A stretch of 64,000 bases of DNA from Altererythrobacter epoxidivorans (lineage in GTDB: Bacteria > Pseudomonadota > Alphaproteobacteria > Sphingomonadales > Sphingomonadaceae): NCBI RefSeq assembly GCF_001281485.1, contig NZ_CP012669.1:2449501-2513500 (forward strand), given 5' to 3'. The translations under genes were made by a program, and so were the position numbers. Positions 26,380-35,393 of this stretch are shown here, piece by piece; the stretch's first letter is position 1; each line of letters starts with the position of its first letter. The notes beneath the pieces were generated by a model. It worked only from the letters and a program-made list of their open reading frames with translations. It was not told where the DNA came from and made no database searches.

Positions 26380-28185
26380 TCATGACTTTTGGCCTTGGAT
26401 CCACGCATCGATGTTCTCTTCGAGAATATCGAGCGGGACAGGCCCTGACGTCAGAACTGCCTCGTGGAATTCGCGGATGTCGAACTCCCCGCCCAACTCA
26501 ACCTTTGCGCGCTCGCGAAGTTCCATGATCTTCAGTTTGCCGATCATATAGGCCGTCGCCTGACCCGGGAAAACGATGTAGCGCTCGATCGCCTTGCGCA
26601 CGTCGCCCTCGGGGTTCGGTGTATTGGTCATCAGGTAGGCGATAGCCTGTTCGCGGCTCCATTTCTTGTGGTGGATGCCGGTGTCGACGACGAGGCGGCA
26701 TGCGCGCCAGAGCTCCATCCCGAGCCGGCCGAAGTCGGAATAGGGATCGGTGTAGAAGCCCATGTCCTTGCCCAGTTCTTCCGAATAGAGGCCCCAACCT
26801 TCGGAATAGGCAGTCACGCCGCCGAACCGGCGGAAAGGCGGAACATCGCCCAGCTGCGTCTGGATCGAAAGCTGCAGGTGATGGCCCGGCAGGCCCTCAT
26901 GATAGGCAAGCGCCTCGAGCTCGTTCTTGCTCATGTCTTCGAGGCGATAGAGATTGACGTAATAGGTGCCGGGGCGCGAACCGTCGGGCGCAGGACGCTG
27001 ATAGAACGCCTTGCCAGCGCTCTTCTCGCGGAACGCCTCGACCGGTTTTACCGTCAGAGGATCGGTTGGCAGCGTTAAGAAATATTCGGGCAGCTTCGCT
27101 TCCATCGCCGCCAGCTTCTCCGACACATCGGCAAGATATGCCTCGCGGGTGTCGTAATAGAAGCGTTTGTCGGTGCGCGTGTATTCGAAGAATTCCTGCA
27201 GCGTCCCATTGAAGCTGACCTGCTTCATGATCGCTCGCATCTCGTTGTGGATGCGTTCGACCTCGCGCAGGCCGATTGCGTGGATCTCGTCGGCGGTAAG
27301 GTCGGTTGTCGTATAGTTGGCGAGCAGCGCCTTGTAGTATGCAGCCCCCTCGGGGAAGCGCCAGATGCCGTCATCGGTCGGCGCAATCGCCTGCTGGCGT
27401 TTCATTTCGGCGAGCAGGCGCTGGTAGGCAGGCTTCGCCGATTCCAGCCAGGCATTGGTCGCCGCGACCTCGAGCGGTGCCGTCTGTGCGCCGAGGTCTG
27501 CGCCCGAAATCTTTTCGCGGAAATCTTCAAGCACGGCATTCTGCGTATCGGCTGCCAGCAGGTTCTCTATGTCCGAGACGACATAGGCATAGACCCAGCG
27601 CGGCGGCATCACGCCTGCTTCCGCGCGTTCGCGCGACTGGCGCGTCAGATCGTCGATCGCCGGGCCGAGGCCAGCGATCCGCTTAACATAGTTGGCGGCA
27701 TCTTCGGCGCTATCGACCCGGTGGATGTTGATGAGGAAAGCGGGATAGCCGCTCTGCGCACCGTTCATCTGGTCGAAGATGTATCCGTAATTGTGAAACG
27801 GCCACAGCGCCGCTTCACGTTTTGCCATTGCTTCGAACAGTCGGACCGAGAGTTCGTCTGCCCGGGAAAGCTCTGCCTCGCCGTACTGTTCGCGCACCGC
27901 GGCGTAGGTCGACTGGAGCAGTTCGTGACCACGACGTTCGTGTTCGTAGGAGGTGTCGCTCCAGGAGCCATAGTCGGCATCGCGGATCCCGCGATAGGCT
28001 TTGCCTTCAGGCGACAGGTCCAGCTGCGCCTTGTCATAGAGTTCGAACAAGGCGGCAAGATCGGCATTGGCTTCAGCCGTCTGCGCCTCGGTCGCAGAGG
28101 CACTTTTCATTTCCTCTGCCACAGGCGTGCAACCGGTGGCGGCGAGCGCAAGTGCGCTGGCGAACTTTACGAATTTTGCTTTCAT
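26380..28185 (-). CDS. DUF885 lipoprotein, probable zinc metallopeptidase
   Basis: The 601-residue protein starts with a lipoprotein signal peptide (LAATGC lipobox). The DUF885 core contains the zinc motif-like YHEGLPGHHLQ near residue 425, followed by GWGLYSEELGKDMGFY with an additional Glu. DUF885 proteins are gluzincin-like and some have peptidase activity. The ATG at 28185 has AAGGG upstream and gives the lipoprotein signal; the open frame further upstream is unlikely to be translated. The substrate is unknown. Confidence 0.85.
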   Translation of the reverse strand: MKAKFVKFASALALAATGCTPVAEEMKSASATEAQTAEANADLAALFELYDKAQLDLSPEGKAYRGIRDADYGSWSDTSYEHERRGHELLQSTYAAVREQYGEAELSRADELSVRLFEAMAKREAALWPFHNYGYIFDQMNGAQSGYPAFLINIHRVDSAEDAANYVKRIAGLGPAIDDLTRQSRERAEAGVMPPRWVYAYVVSDIENLLAADTQNAVLEDFREKISGADLGAQTAPLEVAATNAWLESAKPAYQRLLAEMKRQQAIAPTDDGIWRFPEGAAYYKALLANYTTTDLTADEIHAIGLREVERIHNEMRAIMKQVSFNGTLQEFFEYTRTDKRFYYDTREAYLADVSEKLAAMEAKLPEYFLTLPTDPLTVKPVEAFREKSAGKAFYQRPAPDGSRPGTYYVNLYRLEDMSKNELEALAYHEGLPGHHLQLSIQTQLGDVPPFRRFGGVTAYSEGWGLYSEELGKDMGFYTDPYSDFGRLGMELWRACRLVVDTGIHHKKWSREQAIAYLMTNTPNPEGDVRKAIERYIVFPGQATAYMIGKLKIMELRERAKVELGGEFDIREFHEAVLTSGPVPLDILEENIDAWIQGQKS

Positions 28186-28506
28186 GCGACCCTTTGTGAT
28201 CGGTATTGTTTCTGTGTCGTGACTAATTTTTGCCTGAAGTTGCGAGACAAAGCCATAGACAGAGAAAAAAAGGGCGGCCTCAACAAAGAGGCCGCCCTTG
28301 TGAAGTTGAGGAACTCTTCGCATCGCTGCTCCGAGCCCTTCGGGTCGCAGAAGTGTTATACCCAAGCGCAATGACCGGTTATTGTATGCAAGCGACAAGA
28401 TGGATGTGGGCACGTTTTTTGGGCGCGAGAATCATTTTATGTCCGATTTCTACGGGCTTAGCGCCATGCTCGACAGCCGTTCCCGGCGTTGGCATAGGCC
28501 TCGCCC
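28186..28506. other. 321-bp divergent gap between DUF885 and pyrD
   Basis: No protein gene is visible. It holds a strong minus-strand terminator (28262-28299), and 70 bases beyond it a near-palindrome (CAAT-ACCGGT-ATTG with one mismatched pair, 28369-28384). Between them a CCC-GAA-GGG hairpin is embedded in a larger CTGC/GCAG stem on the minus strand. A short non-coding transcript ending at the terminator would explain this arrangement. Confidence 0.5.
28262..28299 (-). terminator. Strong intrinsic terminator, minus strand
   Basis: A perfect stem with arms AAGGGCGGCCTC and GAGGCCGCCCTT around a 6-nt loop is followed on the minus strand by TTTTCTCT. No minus-strand coding gene lies between it and pyrD, so it would end an unannotated transcript. 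Confidence 0.75.
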
Positions 28507-29532
28507 ATGATCTTTAACGTTATCAAACCAGCGCTGTTCGCACTCGAGTCGGAAACCGGCCACCGACTCGCGATCCAGGGCCTCAAGGCGATTCGCCACT
28601 TGCCGCCAGCAAAGCCCGGACCGCTCGCCACAACAGTGGCAGGTATCAAATTCGCCAACCCGGTCGGCGTGGCGGCAGGCTTCGACAAGAATGCCGAGGT
28701 GCCCGACGCCTTGCTCGGTCTCGGGTTCGGAAGCGTGGAGGTCGGCTCCATCACCCCCCGCCCCCAGCCGGGCAATCCGCGTCCGCGCCTGTTCAGGCTG
28801 GTCGAGGATCGGGCGGTCATCAACCGGATGGGCTTCAACAATGACGGGATCGATTCCGCGTTGAAACGGCTCGAGCGGCGCAAGCGGCGAGGCATCGTCG
28901 GCGTCAATGTGGGCGCGAACAAGGATTCGGCGGACAGGGTCGCGGATTACGTTGCCGGGATCGCGGCTTTTCGCGGCGTTGCCGATTACCTCACGGTCAA
29001 CATCAGTTCGCCCAACACGCCGGGGCTGCGCAACCTGCAGGCCAAGGGCGAACTCGAGCTTCTGCTCGAAGCAGTCGGCGCGGCGCAGCAGGCTGGCGAT
29101 CCGCCGGTTTTCCTCAAGGTCGCACCCGATCTGGAGAGCGGCGACCACGAACGCATCGTGAAATCGGCCATCGACAACGGTATCGCCGCGCTCATCGTCT
29201 CCAACACGACCATCAGCCGGCCCGAACTTAAATCGCGCCATGCAGGCGAGACCGGCGGGCTTTCGGGTGCACCGCTCAAATCGCTTGCGCTGGAGCAGTT
29301 GCGCCGGTTCCGCGAGGTCAGTGCAGGGGAACTGCCGCTGATCGGGGTCGGCGGCATCGCGACAGCCGATGATGCATGGGAACGCATCTGTGCCGGCGCG
29401 AGCCTGATCCAGCTGTACAGTGCGATGGTATACGAGGGGCCCGGGCTAGGCGCGCAGATCGTGCGAGGGCTCGAAAAGTTGATGAAGCGCGACGGTTTCA
29501 CCAGCATTGCGGAGGCCGTCGGAAGCGAATAG
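28507..29532 (+). CDS. pyrD: Dihydroorotate dehydrogenase (quinone), class 2
   Basis: PyrD oxidises dihydroorotate to orotate and passes electrons to quinone in pyrimidine synthesis. The 341-residue protein has the class 2 N-terminal extension for membrane attachment (FALESETGHRLAIQGLK), the FMN-binding NPVGVAAGFDKNAE, and the active-site serine region VNISSPNTPGLRNLQ. The C-terminal GVGGIATADDAWERICAGASLIQ is the phosphate-binding part. The next gene follows after 10 bases. Confidence 0.97.
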   Translation: MIFNVIKPALFALESETGHRLAIQGLKAIRHLPPAKPGPLATTVAGIKFANPVGVAAGFDKNAEVPDALLGLGFGSVEVGSITPRPQPGNPRPRLFRLVEDRAVINRMGFNNDGIDSALKRLERRKRRGIVGVNVGANKDSADRVADYVAGIAAFRGVADYLTVNISSPNTPGLRNLQAKGELELLLEAVGAAQQAGDPPVFLKVAPDLESGDHERIVKSAIDNGIAALIVSNTTISRPELKSRHAGETGGLSGAPLKSLALEQLRRFREVSAGELPLIGVGGIATADDAWERICAGASLIQLYSAMVYEGPGLGAQIVRGLEKLMKRDGFTSIAEAVGSE

Positions 29533-29542
29533 CCTCGACCGC

Positions 29543-31288
29543 ATGAAATCGATCATCGCATCGCGACTCGTCGCAGCCTCGCTTTTCGTCGGCGTAACAC
29601 TCACCGGTTGCACCACCTACCCGGCAGGCGACACGGCTGTCGCCGAACCCGTTTCGGCAAGCGCTGTCCCGCAGCAAGGCGCGGTTACCGCAGCCGATCT
29701 GCGGGCAGAGGCTGCCGGGCAAGCAATGCTCGATGCAGGCGGCAGTTCGACCGATGCAGCCATCGCGGTGATGCTGGCGCTGACAGTGGTCGAACCGCAA
29801 AGTTCGGGCATCGGCGGCGGCGGCTTCCTGGTTCGCGGGACTGCCGACGGCGACGTGACGACCTTCGACGGCCGCGAGACTGCACCGGCTGGCGCTACGC
29901 CCGACTGGTTCCTCAATGCCGACGGTTCGCTGCCGAGCTTCGATGAATCGGTGCGCAGCGGCCTCAGCGTCGGCGTCCCGGGCAATCTTCACCTCGCGCT
30001 GATCGCGCACAACAAGCATGGCAAGCTGCCCTGGGCCAAACTGTTCGAACCTGCCATCGCGCTGGCCCGCGACGGTTTCGAGATCAATCCGCGCCTGTTC
30101 CACTACTTGCAGACCGAACCCGAGCTTGCCGCAGCCACCCCTGCAGGGCGGGCCCTGTTCTACGATGCATCCGGAACCGCGCTGCCGGTCGGGACCAAGG
30201 TCAAAAACCCCGAACTCGCGCGCACTCTGGAAACGATCGCGACGCAGGGCGTGAAGGCATTCTATGGCGGCGAACTGGCGCGCGATCTCGTAACGACCGT
30301 TGCCGCTGCAACCCCGCGCGATGGCGCAATGACGCTGGCGGACATCGAATCCTACCAGGCGAAACAGCGCGACGCGGTGTGCGGATCCTATCGCAGCTAC
30401 AGGATCTGCAGCATGGGCCCGCCCACATCGGGCGGTGTCGCAATCCTGCAGATCCTGGGCCAGCTCGAACGGTTCGACCTGTCGGCACTGGGCAAGGACA
30501 ATCCTGTTACCTGGCACCTGTTCCTCGAATCGCAGCGCCTCGCCTATGCCGACCGCGAGCTGTATCTTGCCGATCCCGACTTCGTTCAGATCCCGGTCAC
30601 CGGCCTCCTCGATGCAAATTACCTCGCCAAGCGTAGCGCGCTGATTTCACCAACCGGTTCGATGGCAAAGGCGCTGGCAGGATCGCCCCCGGGCGCCTCG
30701 AACGTGCTCGCCGATGGCAACGAACCGCCTGAAAACGGCACCTCGCATTTCGCCGTGGTCGATGCCGATGGCACCATGGTCAGCTATACCTCGACGATCG
30801 AAAGCGTCTTCGGCTCGGGCCTGATCAGCCACGGCTATTATCTCAATAACGAGCTGACCGATTTCAGCCGCTCGCCGCTCGTCGACGGGCGTTTCGTCGC
30901 CAATCGTGTCGAAGGCGGGAAACGCCCGCGCAGCTCCATGTCGCCGACCGTCATCTGGGACCCTCAGGGCAGGCCCTTCATGATGGTGGGCGCAGCTGGC
31001 GGCTCGACCATTCCCATCACCACAGTGCGCGCGATCATCGGCGCGATCGATTTCGATCTCGACGCGAACGACGCCCTGGACCTGCCGTTCACGATGGCGT
31101 TCGGCGACACGATCATGCTCGAAAAGGGTACATGGCTCGAAACCGCTGCACCGGCGTTCAAGGCGCTGGGGCATGGCCAGATTACGATCCGCGATGCCCC
31201 GATCAAAGGGAATGCGATTACCCGTGGGCCCGGCGGATGGATCGCGGCACGCGACCCCCGCATCGAGCGCAGCCTCGCCGTACCCTGA
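29543..31288 (+). CDS. ggt: Gamma-glutamyltransferase, lipoprotein type
   Basis: The 581-residue precursor has a lipoprotein signal (TLTGC lipobox near residue 23). The self-processing site is NGTSHFAVVDADG, where the Thr becomes the catalytic nucleophile of the small subunit. Other family blocks are the N-terminal AGGSSTDAAIAVMLALTVVEPQSSGIGGGG and the C-terminal SSMSPTVIWD and GAAGGSTI. The enzyme cleaves glutathione in the periplasm. The gene starts 10 bases after pyrD. Confidence 0.93.
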   Translation: MKSIIASRLVAASLFVGVTLTGCTTYPAGDTAVAEPVSASAVPQQGAVTAADLRAEAAGQAMLDAGGSSTDAAIAVMLALTVVEPQSSGIGGGGFLVRGTADGDVTTFDGRETAPAGATPDWFLNADGSLPSFDESVRSGLSVGVPGNLHLALIAHNKHGKLPWAKLFEPAIALARDGFEINPRLFHYLQTEPELAAATPAGRALFYDASGTALPVGTKVKNPELARTLETIATQGVKAFYGGELARDLVTTVAAATPRDGAMTLADIESYQAKQRDAVCGSYRSYRICSMGPPTSGGVAILQILGQLERFDLSALGKDNPVTWHLFLESQRLAYADRELYLADPDFVQIPVTGLLDANYLAKRSALISPTGSMAKALAGSPPGASNVLADGNEPPENGTSHFAVVDADGTMVSYTSTIESVFGSGLISHGYYLNNELTDFSRSPLVDGRFVANRVEGGKRPRSSMSPTVIWDPQGRPFMMVGAAGGSTIPITTVRAIIGAIDFDLDANDALDLPFTMAFGDTIMLEKGTWLETAAPAFKALGHGQITIRDAPIKGNAITRGPGGWIAARDPRIERSLAVP

Positions 31289-31393
31289 GCCCGAGACACT
31301 GGAATTGCCCTCCCTTGCCGTAACGGCACAGGGAGCCTAATCGCTCGAATACCGTTCTTGAAAAATATAATAGAACCCGCAGAGGAAGCCGAA

Positions 31394-33196
31394 TTGCTGC
31401 ACGATATCGATTCCGCCAATAACCTGGTCGAGTTGTTCCTGAAACGCGCCGACGAGCGGAGCGATAAGCCGTTCCTGGGCCGGAAGGATGGCGGTCAATG
31501 GACGACCCAGACATGGGGCGAAGTCGTCGACCAGGTCTGCCTGCTATCGGAAGGGCTGCGCAAGCTGGGGCTGGAGCCGGGCGACCGCGTTGCCCTCGTT
31601 TCCGAAAATCGCCCGGAATGGTGCATCGCCGATCTGGCGATCATGGCGGCCGGATGCATCACCGTCCCGACCTACATCACCAATACCGAGCGCGATCACG
31701 TCCATATCCTCGACAATTCGGGCGCGCGTGCCGTGATCGTGTCCAACGAGAAGCTGCTACAGCCACTCCACGGCGCATTGCAGGCGAGCGGTATCGCCGA
31801 ACATGTGATCGGTATCGAGGACCTGCACCGCCACCAGTCGAGCGGCTTCACCTTCCATAACTGGGCCGAGATGACCGCCGGTGACGCAGCCGAGGCGCGC
31901 AAAGCGGTCGAATCCCGCATCGCCGGTATCGGGCGCGATACGACTGCCTGCATCATTTATACGAGCGGCACGGGCGGCGCACCGCGCGGCGTGTTGCAGC
32001 ATCACGGATCGATCCTCTGCAATGCGGCAGGTGCCGCAGAAATCCTGATTGAGGATTTCGGCATCGACGACGACGAGCGTTTCCTCTCGTTCCTGCCGCT
32101 CAGCCACGCATACGAGCATACCGGCGGGCAGTACCTGCCGATCAGCGTCGGCGCGCAGATCTATTATGCCGAGGGCCTGGAAAAGCTCGCCAGCAATATC
32201 GAGGAAACCCGGCCAACGATCATGGTCGTCGTACCGCGCCTGTTCGAAGTGCTGCGCAGCCGCATCATGAAACAGGTCGAAAAGCAGGGTAAGCTCGCCA
32301 ACTACCTGATGGACAAGGCACTTTCGATCAGCGAGCACCAGGTCGAGGGCAAGAAACGCCTGCGCGACAAGCCGATGAACGCGATCATCGAAAAGACGCT
32401 GCGGCCGAAAATCCGCGCCCGTTTCGGAGGCCGGATGAAGGCGATGGTTTCGGGCGGCGCACCGCTCAACCCCGATGTCGGCACATTCTTCGAGGCGATG
32501 GGCCTCACCATGTTGCAGGGCTATGGCCAGACCGAAGCCGGCCCCGTCATCAGCTGTAACCGCCCTGCTGCGGGCCTGAAGATGGACACCGTCGGCCCGC
32601 CGATGCGCGGCGTCGAACTGAAGATCGCCGACGACGGGGAAATCCTCGTCCGCGGCGAACTGGTGATGCACGGTTACTGGCGCAACAAGGCCGAAACCGA
32701 ACGCACGATCCAGGACGGGTGGCTGCACACGGGCGACATCGGCCATCTCGACGAGAAGGGCCGGATCGTCATCACCGACCGCAAGAAGGACATGATCGTC
32801 AACGACAAGGGTGACAATGTCGCTCCGCAGAAGATCGAAGGCATGCTGACGCTGCAACCGGAAATCGCGCAGGCGATGGTGAGCGGCGACAAGCGGCCCT
32901 ATGTCGTGGGACTGATCGTGCCCGATGCAGAATGGGCCGTGGAATGGTCGAAGGCCAATGGCGAGAAATTCGACATGGTCGCGCTGCAGGACCTGCCTGC
33001 TTTCAAGAGCGCCGTGCGCGCCGCAATCGATCGCGTCAACAAGGACCTGTCGGTTATCGAAAAGGTGCGCCAGTTCACCTTTGCCGACGAGGCCTTCACC
33101 ATCGAGAACGAGGAAATGACGCCGAGCATGAAAATCCGGCGTCACAAGATCCGTGACCGTTACCAGGAACGGCTCGACGGGCTTTATCGCGGCTGA
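31394..33196 (+). CDS. Long-chain acyl-CoA synthetase (AMP-binding)
   Basis: The ligase activates fatty acids to acyl-CoA via acyl-adenylate. A TTG at 31394 with AGAGGA seven bases upstream is the preferred start; a TTG at 31358 is also open. Motifs are IIYTSGTGGAPRGV (an unusual P-loop with Gly for Thr and Arg for Lys), YGQTEAGPVIS, HTGDIG and DRKKDMIV. The 600-residue length is normal. The C-terminus ends PSMKIRRHKIRDRY, which includes the second-half catalytic lysine region. Confidence 0.9.
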   Translation: MLHDIDSANNLVELFLKRADERSDKPFLGRKDGGQWTTQTWGEVVDQVCLLSEGLRKLGLEPGDRVALVSENRPEWCIADLAIMAAGCITVPTYITNTERDHVHILDNSGARAVIVSNEKLLQPLHGALQASGIAEHVIGIEDLHRHQSSGFTFHNWAEMTAGDAAEARKAVESRIAGIGRDTTACIIYTSGTGGAPRGVLQHHGSILCNAAGAAEILIEDFGIDDDERFLSFLPLSHAYEHTGGQYLPISVGAQIYYAEGLEKLASNIEETRPTIMVVVPRLFEVLRSRIMKQVEKQGKLANYLMDKALSISEHQVEGKKRLRDKPMNAIIEKTLRPKIRARFGGRMKAMVSGGAPLNPDVGTFFEAMGLTMLQGYGQTEAGPVISCNRPAAGLKMDTVGPPMRGVELKIADDGEILVRGELVMHGYWRNKAETERTIQDGWLHTGDIGHLDEKGRIVITDRKKDMIVNDKGDNVAPQKIEGMLTLQPEIAQAMVSGDKRPYVVGLIVPDAEWAVEWSKANGEKFDMVALQDLPAFKSAVRAAIDRVNKDLSVIEKVRQFTFADEAFTIENEEMTPSMKIRRHKIRDRYQERLDGLYRG

Positions 33197-33206
33197 TTGT
33201 GCCTAG

Positions 33207-33230
33207 ATCCCGCGAATGAAAAGGCGGGAT
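33207..33230. terminator. Candidate bidirectional hairpin between convergent genes
   Basis: Perfect arms ATCCCGC and GCGGGAT around a 10-nt loop lie between the convergent acyl-CoA synthetase and hypothetical genes. No long T-run follows on either strand, so termination is only likely by position. Confidence 0.45.
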
Positions 33231-33285
33231 TGCAAGTCCGAGTGCGTGCGAATTGCCGAAAGAAAGCGTTGCCGGATGGCCCTGA

Positions 33286-33813
33286 TCATGCCGCTTCGGC
33301 ATCGATGAATTCGGGATAGAAGCTCGGCGCACGATCGGACCAGCCGGGCGCGGTGGCCGCAGCTTCCGAAAGGCTCTGAAGCAGTGTCTTGCGCCGTTCC
33401 GGACGGATTTGCGGCAGGGCGGCGGCGGCGCAGAACGCGCTGGGCAGCCACGGGCGCACATCGGCACCGAGAAGGCGTTCATAGAGAAAGCGGAAGGCCG
33501 AAAAGCTCTCGATCCGTTCCTGAGCGAGGTCGAACGCGGCGACGCGCGTCAGCTTGCCGATGAAGCTTTCGATTTCACCGAAACCGCTACCGCCCGGAAT
33601 CATCGAGCGCAGTGTCTTGAGTTCCTGATAGGCGACGTATTGGCTGCGGATCGCGGCGCTTTCGCCCTCGTCCCGCGCCCACAGCTTGAAAGCGTCCTGG
33701 CGACCGAGCCCGATGTCGAGGCTGCGCCGGATGTAGCGCTGCTCGCATGCTTCGAAGCTGGCGAACTCGCGCATTTCACTAATCGTCATCGATGCACTGT
33801 TGGTAACGGCCAT
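33286..33813 (-). CDS. Hypothetical helical protein
   Basis: The 175-residue protein has no signal peptide or transmembrane helix and looks largely alpha-helical. It begins MAVTNSASMTISEMREFASFEACEQRYIRRSL and has a strongly charged middle. The start at 33813 has GGGGG upstream. I do not recognise a family. It is a single gene between thiSG and the convergent acyl-CoA synthetase. Confidence 0.6.
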   Translation of the reverse strand: MAVTNSASMTISEMREFASFEACEQRYIRRSLDIGLGRQDAFKLWARDEGESAAIRSQYVAYQELKTLRSMIPGGSGFGEIESFIGKLTRVAAFDLAQERIESFSAFRFLYERLLGADVRPWLPSAFCAAAALPQIRPERRKTLLQSLSEAAATAPGWSDRAPSFYPEFIDAEAA

Positions 33814-33913
33814 CGTCTTGCCCCCTGTTGTGAGGGCAGTTTCGCCAAGTTTGGTTAACGACCGGTAACCATGATCCCGATTTTCCGCAGCGAATGGCTG
33901 CAGGCCCAATGGA

Positions 33914-34897
33914 TCAGATCAGGCCGGCAAGCGGGCTGGAAGGATCGGCATATTTGCGGCGGCCCATGCGGCCGGCGAGATAGGCCTCGCGCCCGGCCTC
34001 GACCGCCAGCTTCATTGCGCGGGCCATGCGGATGGGATCTTTCGCTTCGGCAATGGCGGTATTCATCAGGATGCCGTCGCAGCCCAGTTCCATGCCGACC
34101 GCGGCATCGCTCGCCGTGCCGACACCGGCATCGACAAGTACCGGCACATTGGCACCTTCGACGATCAGCCGGATCGTGACCTGATTCTGGATGCCCAGCC
34201 CCGAGCCGATCGGGGCGCCGAGCGGCATGACCGCGACCGCACCAGCTTCTTCCAGCTGCTTCGCCGCGATCGGATCGTCGACGCAATAGACCATGGGCAG
34301 GAAGCCTTCCTTGGCCAGGGTCTCCGTCGCCTTCAGCGTCTCGCGCATATCGGGATAGAGCGTTCGCGCCTCGCCCAGTACCTCGAGCTTCACGAGGTCC
34401 CAGCCGCCCGCCTCGCGCGCGAGGCGCAGCGTGCGGATCGCGTCGTCGGCGGTGAAACAGCCTGCGGTGTTCGGCAGGTAGGTGATCTTCTTGGGGTCGA
34501 TGTAGTCGGTCAGCATCGGCGCCTTGGGGTCGCTGACGTTGACGCGGCGGACCGCCACCGTGACGATTTCGGCGCCCGATGCCTCGACCGCAGCGGCGTT
34601 CTGCTCGAAATCCTTGTACTTGCCCGTGCCGACGATCAGCCGCGAAGTGAACGTGCGACCGGCGACAGTCCAGCTGTCGGCATTCGCGGAACCGCCGCCT
34701 ACGAAATGGACGATTTCCAGGGTGTCGCCATCGCAGAGCGCGATCTCGGCCAGCTGCGAGCGGGGTGCGATCTCACCGTTGCGCTCGACAGCGACCTTTT
34801 CAGGTACGAGATCGAGTTCGCGAACCAGCTCGGCAATGGTGGATGCTGTGCTGCGGCGGGTCTCGCCGTTAACCGTGATCTGTTTGTGAGCGCTCAT
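33914..34897 (-). CDS. thiSG: ThiS-ThiG fusion, sulfur carrier/thiazole synthase
   Basis: Residues 1 to about 69 are a ThiS beta-grasp domain (ITVNGETRR...[11 protein letters not shown]...EIVHFVGGG), directly fused to a ThiG TIM barrel ([13 protein letters not shown]...EIVTVAVRR...[10 protein letters not shown] with K170 as the probable Schiff-base lysine). ThiS is normally activated at its free C-terminal Gly-Gly; here G67-G69 are internal, so a processing step or altered chemistry is implied. The start at 34897 is chosen over a TTG at 34918. No thiE, thiF or thiO is next to it. Confidence 0.92.
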   Translation of the reverse strand: MSAHKQITVNGETRRSTASTIAELVRELDLVPEKVAVERNGEIAPRSQLAEIALCDGDTLEIVHFVGGGSANADSWTVAGRTFTSRLIVGTGKYKDFEQNAAAVEASGAEIVTVAVRRVNVSDPKAPMLTDYIDPKKITYLPNTAGCFTADDAIRTLRLAREAGGWDLVKLEVLGEARTLYPDMRETLKATETLAKEGFLPMVYCVDDPIAAKQLEEAGAVAVMPLGAPIGSGLGIQNQVTIRLIVEGANVPVLVDAGVGTASDAAVGMELGCDGILMNTAIAEAKDPIRMARAMKLAVEAGREAYLAGRMGRRKYADPSSPLAGLI

Positions 34898-34914
34898 GGC
34901 GCCGCACATAATGG

Positions 34915-35286
34915 TCAATGCGAATGACGCAAGTTGAGGATGTGCCCGGTCGAAACCAGAGCAACGCCGATAATGGTCAGGACCGCTTCTTCCAGGCCAT
35001 GCGGAACGGCCAGCGCGCCGCCCATGAATGTCAGCCCCATCATCGCGGTAACGAACGGCGCCGCCTTGCGGTGACGCAGTGCGCCCCAGCCGATAGCAAC
35101 CGCCGCGATGACCAGCGCCATGACGAGGCCATAGCGATGAATCTCAGGCGCAAGGAGCAGCTGGCCACCCATGCCGAGCGCGGAAACGAGGATGATGGTC
35201 GCAAGGCAATGCAGCAGGCACAGGCTGGAAAGCCAGATGCCGGCGCGGTCGAGCACACGGCGAATCGAGTAAGATGCGCGTTCCAT
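34915..35286 (-). CDS. MerC-domain membrane protein
   Basis: The 123-residue protein has three to four membrane helices. The MerC metal motif is present as C23-L-L-H-C27 in the first helix ([10 protein letters not shown]). MerC proteins transport Hg(II) or, in non-mer contexts, are often Zn-related. The ATG at 35286 is used; a longer open frame upstream is unlikely since it runs through the operator. The end lies 17 bases before the thiSG start, so co-transcription is likely. Confidence 0.85.
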   Translation of the reverse strand: MERASYSIRRVLDRAGIWLSSLCLLHCLATIILVSALGMGGQLLLAPEIHRYGLVMALVIAAVAIGWGALRHRKAAPFVTAMMGLTFMGGALAVPHGLEEAVLTIIGVALVSTGHILNLRHSH

Positions 35287-35295
35287 TACACGGGC

Positions 35296-35324
35296 GATGT
35301 ATGTTACGGTGTAACATCTTGCAA
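35296..35324 (-). promoter_or_regulatory. Candidate promoter of merC-like gene, with embedded operator
   Basis: On the minus strand TTGCAA (35324-35319) and TACATC (35301-35296) are 17 bases apart. The spacer holds a perfect palindrome: ATGTTAC and GTAACAT with a 3-nt spacer (35301-35317), similar to Zur/Fur-type sites. The expected transcript would start only a few bases from the ATG. Confidence 0.6.
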
Positions 35325-35393
35325 GGGGTGCGGCTGCAATCCGTCGCAATTTGGCTTGCCAGCGCCGCACGTGCTTTGCCATGAGCGCCGTCG

